Shown here: positions 37,873-47,502 of the stretch, piece after piece
Numbering within the stretch: position 1 is the first letter of the stretch
Layout: the number at the start of each line of letters is the position of its first letter
Source: JALOLG01 sp963776935
GTDB lineage: Bacteria > Actinomycetota > Acidimicrobiia > Acidimicrobiales > Ilumatobacteraceae
Assembly (NCBI GenBank): GCA_963776935.1
Contig: CAVZOP010000015.1
Coordinates: 573,041-637,040, forward strand
Reading direction: 5' to 3'
Length of the DNA: 64,000 bases
Notes under the pieces: generated by a model
What the model was told of the DNA's origin: nothing
Seen by the model: only the letters and a program-made list of their open reading frames with translations
The model's database searches: none
Translations under genes and position numbers: made by a program

Positions 37873-39203
37873 TCAGCGCGCGAATCTGAGTGTGGGAAGG
37901 TCGGGGCACGATTGTCGAGGGTCGTCAGTGGAGCACCGCGTGTACGCCGGTGCCACGCGTGGGTCTTTGGTGGGTCGTACCCGCGGTTCCAGAGCATTCG
38001 TCCGAAGACTCGCCAACACAGCCAGAGGAAGGTGACGAGGAGCACGCCGCCAATACCGGTACGGATCAAGACTTCCAGTGGTCCCGCATCTGACAAGTCG
38101 TCGCCGGCGGGGAGGTAGCGAGGGCCGTCCCAGACTGGTTGGAACGGGGTCTTGGCGCCGAAGCGTGCGTAGAGGAACCACGCGACCATGCGGCCCAGCC
38201 CGTAGAAGAGGAACCCCCGGTAGATGAGCAGCAACGCTCGCTCAGGAAGGTGCAGCGTTCGGTGCAACCAACCCCAGACTCACGGATCGGCAGGTACGAT
38301 GACGTCGCGGAAATACGACTGCGGGAACGTCTTGTGGGCAAACAGCACGGCCGTCGTCAACCAGAAGAGGTCCCACACCGCGCCGAGGCTGCTGTAGTAG
38401 GCGGCGGCGTCGCCGTAGCGGCCTACGACGGCGGCGTGCTTCCACATGCTGAACGTTAGTGGTTCGGTGGAGAACGGGAAGAAGGGCATGACGCCGGCGG
38501 TGTCAGCGGCGTCGGTCAGTACGTGGGCCCACTGCCCGATGAGCACTCCGAGCGCCCAGTTGCGGCTGGGGCGTGAGGGCGAGAATCAATGTGGCAAACA
38601 CGACCCCGAAGATCAGCGAGTGGGTGAAGCCGACGCCAGGCCATCCGCGATGGAACATGGCGGGATCATCAGACGGCGTAGACGAAGGCCTTGGTGAACA
38701 GGTCAGGCAGAAACGTTTCCGAGCGATGATGCCGAGAAACGACGCCTTGAGACCGACGTGCTTCTGAAGGAAGTAGTTCTCGAACTCATGCGCTGCCCAG
38801 CTCACCGACGCCGCCCAATCGTTGTGAGCCACCGCAGCCAGGTGGGCACGAGGTAGAGCGCGATCAACAGGAACAGGGGCCCGATAATCCAGTTAAAGAT
38901 CCAGGTCTTCAAGAAGTAGCCGGCCACCACGTAGACGGTCAGGGCGACTAGATACCAGCCGAGAGGGATCGGGGAGTGTTCCTGAGCGACGAGCGGAAGC
39001 ACGGAACTCGGGTCGTCCTCCGAGGTCACGCTGGCTCGTCGGTGACTGGTGGCCCAATCGACAGTCGTCGGCGGCACGATCGCCACTACCCCTCGGGTGG
39101 AGCGCTGAGACGGAACTTCCAACGATCGCTTGGCCATCGGACTCCGACACGTTGTCGGCTGGCCACCGGCTACGGCCATTCGAATTGATGGCATGGTTTC
39201 CAT
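37873..39203 (-). pseudogene. Membrane-bound metal-dependent hydrolase (DUF457/YdjM-like), broken
   Basis: Pieces in successive frames join to one multi-helix protein. They are PLGWYLVALTVYVVAGYFLK and LFLLIALYLVPTW; then WAAHEFENYFLQKHVGLKAS; then HRGWPGVGFTHSLIFG (HRG...THS signature); then VLIGQWAHVLTDAADTAGVM; and finally LHLPERALLLIYRGFLFYG. Frames change near 38825, twice around 38665-38710, and near 38568. A TGA at 38280 interrupts the last part in frame. The N-terminus and the very end are uncertain. Given four shifts plus a stop it may be truly decayed, although local sequencing error is possible. The gene runs toward the toxin gene. Confidence 0.6.
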
Positions 39204-39596
39204 CGTCGAATTCGGCCTTGGACGTCTGAACCGTCATCATCTGCTCTCTCTGCTCCATCTATCACTGGATCGAAATCGACCATCTCCTATCGACGTCCAG
39301 GCGTCCCCGCCATAGCAGGCAGATTGCACACCGGCGCACCGCTCCTTTGACCGTAAGAAAGGAGTCCTGTAGGCGCTAGAGGCGAAGGACCCCGAGTTCG
39401 GGCCCGCGCTCGCAACTCCAGGTGCCAGCGGCGGCCTGTCCGAGAACCTCAAGAGTCGCCACGGCCAGGCTCGTCGTCACAAGCGGCTCATACCGCCCGG
39501 TCGATTGCGGCAGCACCGAACGACAGCACCGAACAACGCGCCCATGAATCGCCGGGAGTCGTGCGATACCGAACGTTGCGGTCCTGGGCCAACGTG

Positions 39597-39624
39597 CGGG
39601 TTGCCGCAGTTTCGCGGCAACCCG
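39597..39624 (+). promoter_or_regulatory. Strong hairpin just upstream of the HNH nuclease gene
   Basis: CGGGTTGCCGC (39597-39607) and GCGGCAACCCG (39614-39624) form a perfect 11-bp stem with a 6-base loop. It ends 33 bases before the ATG at 39658. It may be a leader structure or a terminator for upstream transcription. A weaker 7-bp hairpin (CTCCTTT/AAAGGAG) is at 39342-39364; otherwise 39204-39657 shows no gene. Confidence 0.5.
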
Positions 39625-39657
39625 GATAGGGAGTCGGCGGTTACATACGCTTGGGCG

Positions 39658-40033
39658 ATGGTGCCCCACGGAAGTCGCAAGGCGAGGGCCGCCCGCAGAC
39701 GCAAGCGCCGGATGGATCGCGTCGAGCACGACCTCAGCGGTGAGCAGTGGACCGCGCTCAAAGCGGCGTGGGGTGGCTGCGCGTACTGCGGCGAGACCGA
39801 CAAGCCGCTGCAGCGCGACTGCGTGCTGGCGCTCTCCCGTGGCGGGCGATACACGGCTCGACAACATCGTGCCGGCCTGCCGCTCCTGCAACACCAGCAA
39901 GTGCAACGACGAAGTCACCGGTTGGCTGCGGCGGAAGCGGCTCGACGAGCGCGCCTTCCTGTTGCGGCACCTCGAGATCACCACAGCGCTGGCGCTGCGG
40001 TTCCCAACCGGAGACGCCTTGACTAGCCGATAA
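39658..40033 (+). CDS. HNH endonuclease, one frameshift
   Basis: About 125 residues in two frames joined near 39845. The first frame gives a basic N-terminus (SRKARAARRRKRRMDRVEHD) and the zinc knuckle CAYCGETDKPLQRDCVLALS. The second gives the core DNIVPACRSCNTSKCNDEV, with the conserved Asn and second CxxC, and ends LDERAFLLRHLEITTALAL. The residue usually a His in the first strand reads Cys (RDCVLALSRGG). This may be a real variant. It is a small stand-alone HNH protein of the accessory region, 57 bases before the SET-domain gene. Confidence 0.72.
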
Positions 40034-40090
40034 CGACGCCGAATATTCGGGGCGGCACACGTCACCGAACGCCTGGCCTCGGCGCCCAGG

Positions 40091-40639
40091 TTGACTGGGG
40101 TCGCATGGATTGGACTGCCGGCCGCCGACGATGTCTCGATTCATCCTTGCGTCGAGGTCCGCCGCTCAGGCGTCGCCGGCGAGGGCCTCTTCGCGACCAC
40201 CCGACTGAACGCCGACGTCGTCGTGATACGTCTCGGCGGGCGGCTCGTCAGCACCGCCGAACTCCACCACCTGTTCGCCGCCGCGGCCGACGGTGACTAC
40301 ATCGACACCGTCGCGGTAGGCGACGACGCGGACATCGTGTTGCCACCCGGCACGGCCGCCCACTACGTCAATCACAGCTGCGAACCGAGCATGTGGTCCG
40401 GGGGCGCGTACGAGCTTGTGACAAGACGGACTGTCGATCCAGGCGACGAGCTCACCATCGACTACGGAACGATTTCCGACGACACCTTGCGGATGGAGTG
40501 CGCCTGCGGCGCGGCGTCTTGTCGAGGAGTCATCACCGGCTTGGACTGGCGACGAGCCGACCTCCAGCGGCGCTACGCGCGTCACTGGCCACCAGGCCTG
40601 CAACGACGGATCGACAGCTGCGGTCGACCGTCCGAATAG
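40091..40639 (+). CDS. SET-domain protein (putative protein lysine methyltransferase)
   Basis: The protein has up to 182 residues from TTG 40091; no better in-frame start exists before the domain. All SET signatures are present: RRSGVAGEGLFATTRL (N-terminal SET), NHSCEPS (SAM and pseudoknot), GDELTIDYG with the catalytic Tyr, and a post-SET zinc cluster CACGAASCRG. The intact post-SET loop suggests an active enzyme. Its substrate in bacteria is unknown; nucleoid proteins or ribosomal proteins are possible. The gene stands alone between the HNH gene and a convergent PPOX gene. Confidence 0.87.
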   Translation: MTGVAWIGLPAADDVSIHPCVEVRRSGVAGEGLFATTRLNADVVVIRLGGRLVSTAELHHLFAAAADGDYIDTVAVGDDADIVLPPGTAAHYVNHSCEPSMWSGGAYELVTRRTVDPGDELTIDYGTISDDTLRMECACGAASCRGVITGLDWRRADLQRRYARHWPPGLQRRIDSCGRPSE

Positions 40640-40835
40640 ACCGAGCCACCCTGACCGCGGCGCGTCACCCGACGCCGGGAGTCGGGCGCTATCGCTCGCC
40701 GAGAGATGGTGCGTGGAGGTCGATTGCCACGTCAGGTCAGGCGGCGAGGCCATTGACGCAAGCGCACGCGGACACGGTCCGTCGTCTCGAACGGTTGCGC
40801 TCGATGCCCGACCGGTTGAATCGGTGAGCAGGGGG

Positions 40836-41243
40836 TCACCACGCTCTGGTGCGGGTGGGCATGATCCGGATCGTGGTCGGGTAGTCCGCGGCGAGCTGCT
40901 CCGGAGAGGTCTGCAGGGCGGTACGAATCGCTTCGTCGTACTTGGCGAGGTACGCCTCGAGAAGTTCGGGCGGTTCGGTCTCCAGCGAGGCGTTGCCCTC
41001 GATCGTGATGATGTTGCCGCCGTGACCATCGTCGGCGAGGTGGAAGGCCACTCGGGGGTTGACCTGGATGTTGCGGACCTTGCCGGCCTGCGCTTGGCTC
41101 CGGAGCCACAGTGACGCTCCGTCCCACATGAACCACACCGGCGAGGATTGTGGTTGGCCATCCGCGCCGGCCGTGGTGAGCCAGGCAACGCCCTCGTCGC
41201 GCAAGCGTTGCGCAGGTCCGTCCTGCTGCAGCACGTCGGTCAT
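40836..41243 (-). CDS. Pyridoxamine 5'-phosphate oxidase-like (PPOX/F420-binding) protein
   Basis: A 135-residue split-barrel flavin- or F420-binding protein. LTTAGADGQPQSSPVWFMWD, KVRNIQVNPRVAFHL and ITIEGNASLE are the standard blocks of the actinobacterial PPOX class F420-dependent group. A good ribosome site (GAGGAGG) precedes the ATG at 41243. It may reduce an unknown substrate with F420H2 or bind FMN. Confidence 0.87.
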   Translation of the reverse strand: MTDVLQQDGPAQRLRDEGVAWLTTAGADGQPQSSPVWFMWDGASLWLRSQAQAGKVRNIQVNPRVAFHLADDGHGGNIITIEGNASLETEPPELLEAYLAKYDEAIRTALQTSPEQLAADYPTTIRIMPTRTRAW

Positions 41244-42486
41244 CGGTCCTCCTCGTCGACTCGTCGTTGTTCACCGAGGTTAGGCGCGATGACCTGCTCA
41301 CATCGCTCCGGCAAGACGTCGGAACAACCGTCGACGCGGTCAATGGGGCGAGCACATGCGGCGCCCGGTCCCACCTACCGCGGTGTCCGACAACTGCGTC
41401 TGAGAGTCCCGAGCCGGTGCACTCGGAGTTCGCCGGATCGTGTGTGCGTCCCGCGGCGACCCGTACGAGGCCGCCGCTCGCATTGGGCGACGTGTCACGG
41501 GCACGTCGGACTCGAGATCAGTCGCGTCGGTCCGGTCGACATCGACTGGGAGACAGCACTTCTGCGCTCGCCCGACGCGCTCCGCCTCACCATGTCCTGA
41601 CGACGCCGCGAACAACCTGCCCACCATTCGGTCACCTACCGGGTGTGGCGTTCGCCCTTGGAGAGGGTCCGCCGATCGACAATCACGGTCAACGGCGCTG
41701 GAGCCAACGGGAACCGCCGCCGCCAGTCCGCGTCGACCGTGGAGCGTTCACGCTCAGCGCCGCGCCGTGTCCACGAGTTTCGCCAGCAGGATCGGACGTT
41801 GGCGTCGCGTCGCCACCGCCTGGTCACCGGATCAAACGGCCGCAGCCCCCAACGCCTCAACACGATCATGGGCACCCCTTCCGACCGGCGCGAAGAATCT
41901 GGCGGCTCTCCGAAGGCGGCACAGCACCGTACAGCAGGCAACCACATCGGTCGAACGGGGCGGTCTCGACACCGCGGCGTCGCATTCGCCGATGTGGCCA
42001 ACTCTGAAGATGCTCAGCGAGGCGCCGAGTCGACTCCGGCGAATGGCTGATCACGAACCGGGCTGAGTCGATCGAGCCGTACAGCCTCGGATGCGACGGC
42101 TATCGCCCCAGACCCGGCGGTCTGGGGCGCCCGACGACGAGGACAGGGAGGCACGTTGTGGGTCACCTTGGCGAGGCGGACGAGCGTGCTGTAGCGCGCT
42201 CGGGGCGCTGCTATCCCACGCGTACGAAGCGAGTCGGGGATCCGTCGGCGACACATCGACACGAACGTCGGGCTACGTGCCTTGGACCCTCGGGTCCTGC
42301 GCTGGTCCGATGGGAAGTGATCATGTCGCATGATCAGGCCGAAGGTCCCTCCGGTGCTCAGGGGGGTGCTGCTCCCAGCGGCGTCTCTATCGGTGTTACC
42401 AACAACGGCGCGATGAGTTCGGTCGACTCGGTCGTCGGTATGTGCAGCCACGAAGTTCGTGGCTGCCAACGACGAGGAGCACGAAC
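41244..42486. other. 1.2-kb region with no supported gene
   Basis: Open frames here on both strands are rich in Arg/Ser/Pro and overlap one another. None shows a domain, a good ribosome site or family-like sequence. No tRNA, repeat array or clear terminator was found. It could be a decayed gene or carry an unrecognised RNA. Confidence 0.45.
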
Positions 42487-42960
42487 ATGGACGACACCGC
42501 TACTGCTGCCAGCGATCAGCTGCGCGACGGTCGCCTACAGGCGGAGCAGGCGATTCGTAGCCTGCACGACGAGTGGTTCGATGCGTCGGCCGCCAAAGAC
42601 CTCGACCGGTCGATGGCACCGATCGCTACGAGCATCGTCTCGTACGAACACTCGAGCCCGTTGCAGTTCGACGACATCGCCCTGATTCGGGAGGAGTGCC
42701 GTCGCGGCTTCGAGCGCGCTGGCGACGACTTTCGATGGACGGTGCCAGACCTGAACGTGGTCGTCGCCGGCGACCTCGCGGTGACCTGGGGACTCAATCG
42801 GATGGCCGACCGGCTGCCCGACGGGTCGGAAGACGTCACCTGGTCACGAGGCACCCGAGTGTTCCAACGATCCGGTGGCCGATGGCTGATGACCCATCAA
42901 CACGTCTCGTTCCCGATCGACCCGACCACCGGACTCGCAGCGACGGAGTTGACGCCATGA
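42487..42960 (+). CDS. SnoaL-like/DUF4440-type NTF2-fold protein
   Basis: 157 residues from ATG 42487, with GAGGAG 8-13 bases upstream. The NTF2 fold shows in AEQAIRSLHDEWFDASAAKD, SPLQFDDIALIREEC and DLNVVVAGDLAVTWGLNRM, ending RWLMTHQHVSFPID. It resembles ketosteroid-isomerase-like proteins that pair with ECF sigma factors. It overlaps the following gene by 4 bases (ATGA). Confidence 0.82.
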   Translation: MDDTATAASDQLRDGRLQAEQAIRSLHDEWFDASAAKDLDRSMAPIATSIVSYEHSSPLQFDDIALIREECRRGFERAGDDFRWTVPDLNVVVAGDLAVTWGLNRMADRLPDGSEDVTWSRGTRVFQRSGGRWLMTHQHVSFPIDPTTGLAATELTP

Positions 42961-43362
42961 CATCAACGACGAACGACCATGCCGACGTCCGCCGTGTGAT
43001 CGGCGACTGGCACCGAGCGATCGTTCGGGGCGATCTGGAAGGAGTGGTCGCAGCGCACACCGACGACATCGTCATGTTCGATGTGCCACCGCCCGAACGG
43101 GGAGTACGCGGCTTGGCCGACTACGAAGCGACGTGGCCGTCGTTCTTCGAGTGGTTGTCGTCGGGCGCGTCGTTCGAGATCGACGAACTCGAGGTGGTCG
43201 GCGGCGACGACGTTGCGCTTCGCGTGGGCGCTCCTCCGATGCGGCAGCGCAGACGAACTCCGTGAACGTCCCGACAGGAGGTTGCGTCTCACGCTCGGAC
43301 TCCGACGACTCGAGGCGGGTTGGGTCATCGAGCACGAACATCACTCGTTCACGAACCCGTGA
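42957..43362 (+). CDS. Second SnoaL-like protein, one frameshift
   Basis: About 134 residues. The first frame (ATG 42957) gives VRRVIGDWHRAIVRGDLEGV, HTDDIVMFDVPPPERGVRG and FEIDELEVVGGDDVALR. Near 43216 the homology moves to FAWALLRCGS and RLRLTLGLRRLEAGWVIEHE, with the stop at 43362. Together these form one NTF2-fold protein. The stop overlaps GTG 43359 of the sigma factor gene, so all three genes are translationally coupled. Confidence 0.78.
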
Positions 43363-44349
43363 CGACCGCCGAGGCCGATGGCCGCACCCGCGACCGTTAC
43401 CGTCGGGCGATGGATGCAGCGGCGTTCGAGTCGGCGTTCGCACGCCATCGTCACGAGCTGCACGTGCACTGCTACCGCATGACCGGCTCGTTCTGGGATG
43501 CCGAAGAGCTGACGCAACTGACCTTCGAGCGGGCGTGGCGCAACCGTTCGGCGTTCGAGGAACGCGGCATCGGTGCGCACGTGGCTCTACACGATCGCCA
43601 CCAACGCCAGCCTCGATCACCTCAAGCGGCACGAGCGACGAACATCTGTCGTGGGCAACGTGGCCGACATCTTGGAGCGCGACGGGCACCTCCAGCCGTA
43701 CCCCGACGGCCGATCGACGACCGCTGGCGTCGGCGGCGATCCCGCCGACGCCGTGGCGGCGCGAGAGACGACCGAACTGTTCTTCGTAGCTGCCCTCACC
43801 GCCCTCAGCCCACGCCAGCGCGCCGTCTTGATCGTCACCGAGTTGCTCGGTTGGTCGGCGGCCGAAGCGGCCTTGCTGGTCGAAGCCTCGGTGCCGGCGA
43901 CCAACAGCCTCCTCCAACGCGCCCGCACCGTGATGCGTCGGGCCATGGTCGATGTGCCACGACCATCGAGCGATGCTGTCGCCGCCGAACTCCTCGCCCG
44001 GTACGTCGACGCGCACGAGCGGCGCGACGTGGCCCAACTCGAACAGATCGTCCATCGCGACGTGCACATCACGATGCCGCCAGAACCGGCCTGCATCGGT
44101 CGACCGGCGGCACTCGAATTCTTCGAGCACATCCTCGGCGCCGATCGGCCGGGCGACTGGCGACTCGTTCCGACATCAGCGAACGGCCGACCAGCAGTCG
44201 TCAACTACCTCCGCCCAACCAGCGGCGGCACCTTCGCCGCGCTCTCCGTCGACGTGCTCCACGTTCGAGGCGACCGCATCGCGGCCATCAACTGCTTCCT
44301 CGACACCCGTCTCGCGGTGGCGTTCGGCCAACCACCGACCCTCGACTGA
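43359..44349 (+). CDS. ECF sigma factor with C-terminal SnoaL domain (SigX5/SigJ-like), one frameshift
   Basis: About 330 residues, starting at GTG 43359 or ATG 43410. Region 2 is FARHRHELHVHCYRMTGSFW then DAEELTQLTFERAWR. The frame changes near 43572 to RTWLYTIATNASLDHLKRHE. Region 4 is LSPRQRAVLIVTELLGWSAA then VPATNSLLQRARTVMRR. The remaining ~120 residues form a SnoaL-like domain (LARYVDAHERRDVAQLEQI, MPPEPACIGRPAALEFF). In this ECF class the extra domain tunes sigma activity in place of an anti-sigma factor. Two SnoaL proteins are cotranscribed with it. Confidence 0.87.
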
Positions 44350-44408
44350 CGGGAGAGGCTCACTTGACCCGGCTGGAAGGCAAAGCGCTCGCTGGCGTCC
44401 CGCGGCTG

Positions 44409-44765
44409 TTACGCGGTACCCGACGCTCGGTCGAGATGCTGCAGCAGGTCGTGCGCGGCCAGCTCCACGGCCTTGTGACGCCACTCCGACGCGCGGTAGA
44501 CGCAGGCGATCAGCCCGCTTCGATGCACCCGGCGAAAGTCACCGAACACGAAGGCGTAGCGCGCCTTGGTCCCCTCGGTAGCGCCCTCGGTCAAGCCAAG
44601 GTGCCACAGTGCGTATTCGTCCCATGAATGCCGCTCGAGATAGGAGTTCTGCACTTCTGCGTTCGGTTGGACCTCGCCCCAGTCGCTATCGAGGACGTAC
44701 TGGCGGGCCTCGATGAGCTCGCGAGCCCGCCCCACCGCCGATTCGTTCAGCGCGTAGCTGGCCAT
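44409..44765 (-). CDS. Conserved small protein of unknown function
   Basis: A 118-residue soluble protein, ATG 44765 (an upstream in-frame start at 44816 adds only weak residues). It contains AVGRARELIEARQYVLDSDW, ERHSWDEYALWHLGL and TKARYAFVFGDFRRVHRSGL. I believe similar stand-alone proteins exist in many bacteria, but I cannot name a family or function. It lies convergent with the sigma factor gene and just outside the left end of the recombinase element. Confidence 0.6.
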   Translation of the reverse strand: MASYALNESAVGRARELIEARQYVLDSDWGEVQPNAEVQNSYLERHSWDEYALWHLGLTEGATEGTKARYAFVFGDFRRVHRSGLIACVYRASEWRHKAVELAAHDLLQHLDRASGTA

Positions 44766-44859
44766 GTCGTCGACTATTCCCGGCCGTCGCAGTTGTGAAT
44801 CTGTCGTCGCGCGCATCGCATCGGTGAGATCGGGGCTTCCGCCCGCACCGACCCGGCGT

Positions 44860-44872
44860 TATACGTGTGATC
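44860..44872 (+). repeat. Left inverted repeat of the recombinase element
   Basis: TATACGTGTGATC; it matches the reverse complement of 47270-47282 at 12 of 13 positions and lies 5 bases beyond the recombinase stop codon. Confidence 0.5.
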
Positions 44873-44876
44873 GTTG

Positions 44877-46172
44877 TCAAGAGGCTGTTTCTGCTCGTTG
44901 GATGAGGTTGTCGTAGAGGGCGGCGCGTTCGGGTTGGTGGTGGTCTGCGGGCGTGGTCGCGTTGGCGGAGTAGGACGGGGACGAACTCGGGGCCGGTCGT
45001 GAAGTAGGCGCAGGTTTCGCAGGCGGTTTCCATGTGGCATTCGAGTTCGACGGGTCGGGTGCAGAGTGCCGTTGCCGAGCATGCGGGCGTGGGCTTGTTG
45101 GCGGAGTCGGGTCATGGCGGCGGTCTCGATCTCGGCGGGGAGGGCGCCGGGGGTGGCGGCGGTGTTGTAGAGGGCGTCGATCTGGGTGCAGACGGAGGCG
45201 TATTCGTCGGCGACGACTCGATCGGCGATGCGGGCGTAGACGAGGGTCATCTCGAGGGAGCGGTGACCGAGGAGGGCGGCGATGGCTTCGAGGCGCATGC
45301 CACGGTTGATCGCTTGGGTGGCGAGGGTGTGGCGGAGTTGGTGGGGGTGGACGTGGCCGATGCCGGCGTGGCGGCCGATGGTGGACACGATGCGATGCAC
45401 GGTTCGTCGGTCGATCGGTGCGTGGTGGTCGGCGATGAGCCGGTGCTGGGTGCGGATGTGGTCGGCGTTGGTGGCGGTCCACTCGGCGAGGAGGGTGACG
45501 AGTTCGGGGTGGAGTGGGATGAAGCGGTCGTTGCGGAGTTTGCCGACGGGGACGCGGAGCCAGTGGGCGTCACCGATCTGGGTGACGGCGTCGGCGGCGA
45601 GGTCGCAGAGTTCGCTGGCGCGCAGTCCGGTGCGGGCGAGGATCTCGGCGACGAGCCGGTAGCGGGGGAGGCGGTGGGTGCGGGCGGCGGCCATGAAGCG
45701 TGGCGGCGTCGCGGTCGGTGAGGAACTTGGGGATGCGGTTCGGGTGCGGGGTGGGATGTCGCCGTGCAGGATCGGGTTGCGGCCGGGTGCGTCGGGCCAG
45801 TCCCACTCGATGAGCCGTTCGAGGAAGATGCGGATCATCCGGAGTCGTTGGCGTTGGGTGTTCTTGGCAGCGTCGGTGCCTTGGTGCCGGGTTGCGCGGC
45901 GAGCCACACCTTGTAGTCCTCGATGTGGGTGCGGGTGATGTCGGCCACGACGGTGACGTCGGTGTTGGTCGGTCAGCCAGCGGGCGAGTTGGCGCAGGGT
46001 GCTGTCGGCGACATCGACGCTGCGCGGCGCCAGGAACGTGGTGAGTTGCACCAGGTAGCGGCGCATCGTGGCGGTCAGCTGCGGTGCTCGGGCGGCGAGC
46101 TCGGCCCAGTCGTGATGCGATTCGTGGTCGCGGGATCCACGGCTTCGATGACGTCGCGGCGGCGGCGCTCAT
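44877..46172 (-). CDS. Tyrosine recombinase/integrase (second of tandem pair), several frameshifts
   Basis: An integrase of ~400 residues in the pieces of three frames. The N-terminal SAM-like domain reads MRRYLVQLTTFLAPRSVDVA. The catalytic domain is mostly in one frame: RTGLRASELCDLA (Arg I), VPVGKLRND (Lys), HPHQLRHTLATQ (His-x-x-Arg) and LLGHRSLEMTLVYARI (His and Tyr). The C-terminus has a Cys pair (CETCAYF) and ends YDNLIQRAETAS. Frames change near 46130, 45970, 45900, 45730, 45080 and 44950. Catalytic residues are complete, so the gene may be functional and only poorly sequenced. The ATG at 46172 overlaps the stop of the upstream recombinase. Confidence 0.78.
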
Positions 46173-47191
46173 TGGTTGATCTCCTGCATCGCGAGCAGCT
46201 CGGCGGCGTGGTCGGCGTCGATCGCTCTGGTGGCGCGGTGATACTCGCCGGCGAGCCAGTCATCGGTGAGATGCAGATAGATCCGGGTCGACTCGATCGA
46301 GACGTGACCGGCTTGGGCTTGGACGGCTTCGAGTTCCATGCCGGCTTCTCGCAGCCGGGTCAGGCAGGTGTGGCGAAGCTGATGGCACGTGGCTCGTTGC
46401 AGACCGGCGCGGTCGCGGGCGCCGCGCATGATCGTGTCGATCCCATCGACCGATCAGCGGCTGGCCGCGGGTCGGTCCTTTCAGCGTCACGAACACCCGG
46501 TCCGTCGTCGCGTTCGCCGGTCGTTCCGAGCGCAGGTAGTCGCCGACGCGCGGCGAAGAACATGTTCGAGATCGGCACGACCCGGTGATGACCGCCCTTG
46601 CCTTCGGCGATGAACAACGAACGCTGCGGCACCTGAACGTCGGCCAGGCGCAGACCGAGGACCTCGCATCGGCGCAGCCCGCCCAGCACCATCGCGAACA
46701 CCATCGCCCGGTCCCGATGGCAACGCAACGCGCCGAGCAGCGCGTTGACTTCCGCCGGCGACAACACCTTGGGCAGCGTGCGTGGGACACGCACCAGCGG
46801 GACCTGCTGGCGGCGGCCGTGCTGTCGCCGTGTCGGGATGCCACGCGGCACCGGGTTCGACCGCACCGGCGGTGTCACCGCGGGCGACCAGATACGCGTA
46901 GAACCCCGAGATCGATGACAGCCGTCGAGCGATCGTTCGCGCCGACAGGCCCGACTCGCCGATCACTGATCCGGATCACGCGATCGGTCGCCGCGCTGAT
47001 GAGCGAGGAACTCGAACACGTCGGCCGTCGACGACCTCGACCGGCGCCTTGTCGATGACAGCGAAGAACGTCTTCAGATCATGCGCGACCGCCCGCAACG
47101 TGTTCGCCCGGCAACGCCCTCCAACGAACTCGAGATAGCGATCGACGACCGGATCACCCAACACGTAACGGGCCTCACCCGAAGGCGACAC
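46169..47191 (-). CDS. Tyrosine recombinase/integrase (first of tandem pair), several frameshifts
   Basis: About 335 residues. The start at 47191 gives VDRYLEFVGGRCRANTLRAV, then SARTIARRLSSISGFYAYLV (core-binding domain), and LPKVLSPAEVNALLGALRCH, FAMVLGGLRRCEVLGLRLAD (Arg I) and AEGKGGHHRVVPI (Lys). It ends with CHQLRHTCLTRLREAGMELE and HVSIESTRIYLHLT, with the nucleophile Tyr. Frames change near 46970, 46880, 46550 and 46430. Its stop overlaps the start of the next recombinase (TGA/ATGAG), so both are made from one transcript. Confidence 0.78.
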
Positions 47192-47269
47192 CGACCGGAC
47201 GAGAGACAGGAAAGGAGCTCATCCCGCCACGCTCCCAGCAGCCCCCGAAGCCGACGCGGATGCCGTCAG

Positions 47270-47282
47270 GATCACACGTGTA
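47270..47282 (-). repeat. Right inverted repeat of the recombinase element
   Basis: Its reverse complement is TACACGTGTGATC, matching 44860-44872 with one difference; it lies 79 bases upstream of the first recombinase start. Confidence 0.5.
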
Positions 47283-47456
47283 TTAGGCGTTCGGGGGCAC
47301 ATCGCAGATCAGCTGTTCTGTGCGACGAGCTCGCTTGCGGACCGCCCGAGCGAGGGCAATCTGCGCTAGATATCGGTGCTGGGTTCGGTCCGACGATGCT
47401 AGGCGACCACAGCTGCGGGATCGTGTGGTCGTGCGACCGCCGCCTCTGCCCACTTC

Positions 47457-47491
47457 TATCGAGATTCGATAGATTGCCATCGTAGATCGAT
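47457..47491 (+). promoter_or_regulatory. Twin inverted repeats upstream of the DUF2975-XRE operon
   Basis: TATCGA-GAT-TCGATA (47457-47471) is a perfect inverted repeat. ATCG-TAGAT-CGAT (47479-47491) is a second, related one. They end 12 bases before the ATG at 47503 and suit binding by the HTH protein encoded second in the operon. Confidence 0.5.
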
Positions 47492-47502
47492 TGGAAGGCG
47501 GG

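Larger units (their letters stand above)
44860..47282. mobile_element. Putative two-recombinase mobile element with short inverted ends
   Basis: A 2.4-kb unit holds two adjacent tyrosine recombinase genes and is bounded by a 13-bp inverted repeat (44860-44872 and 47270-47282, one mismatch). A GGCGTT hexamer lies at 44855-44860 and 47286-47291, a possible target duplication though not flush on the right. The layout recalls RIT-type elements, which usually have three recombinases. The ends are inferred. Confidence 0.5.
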
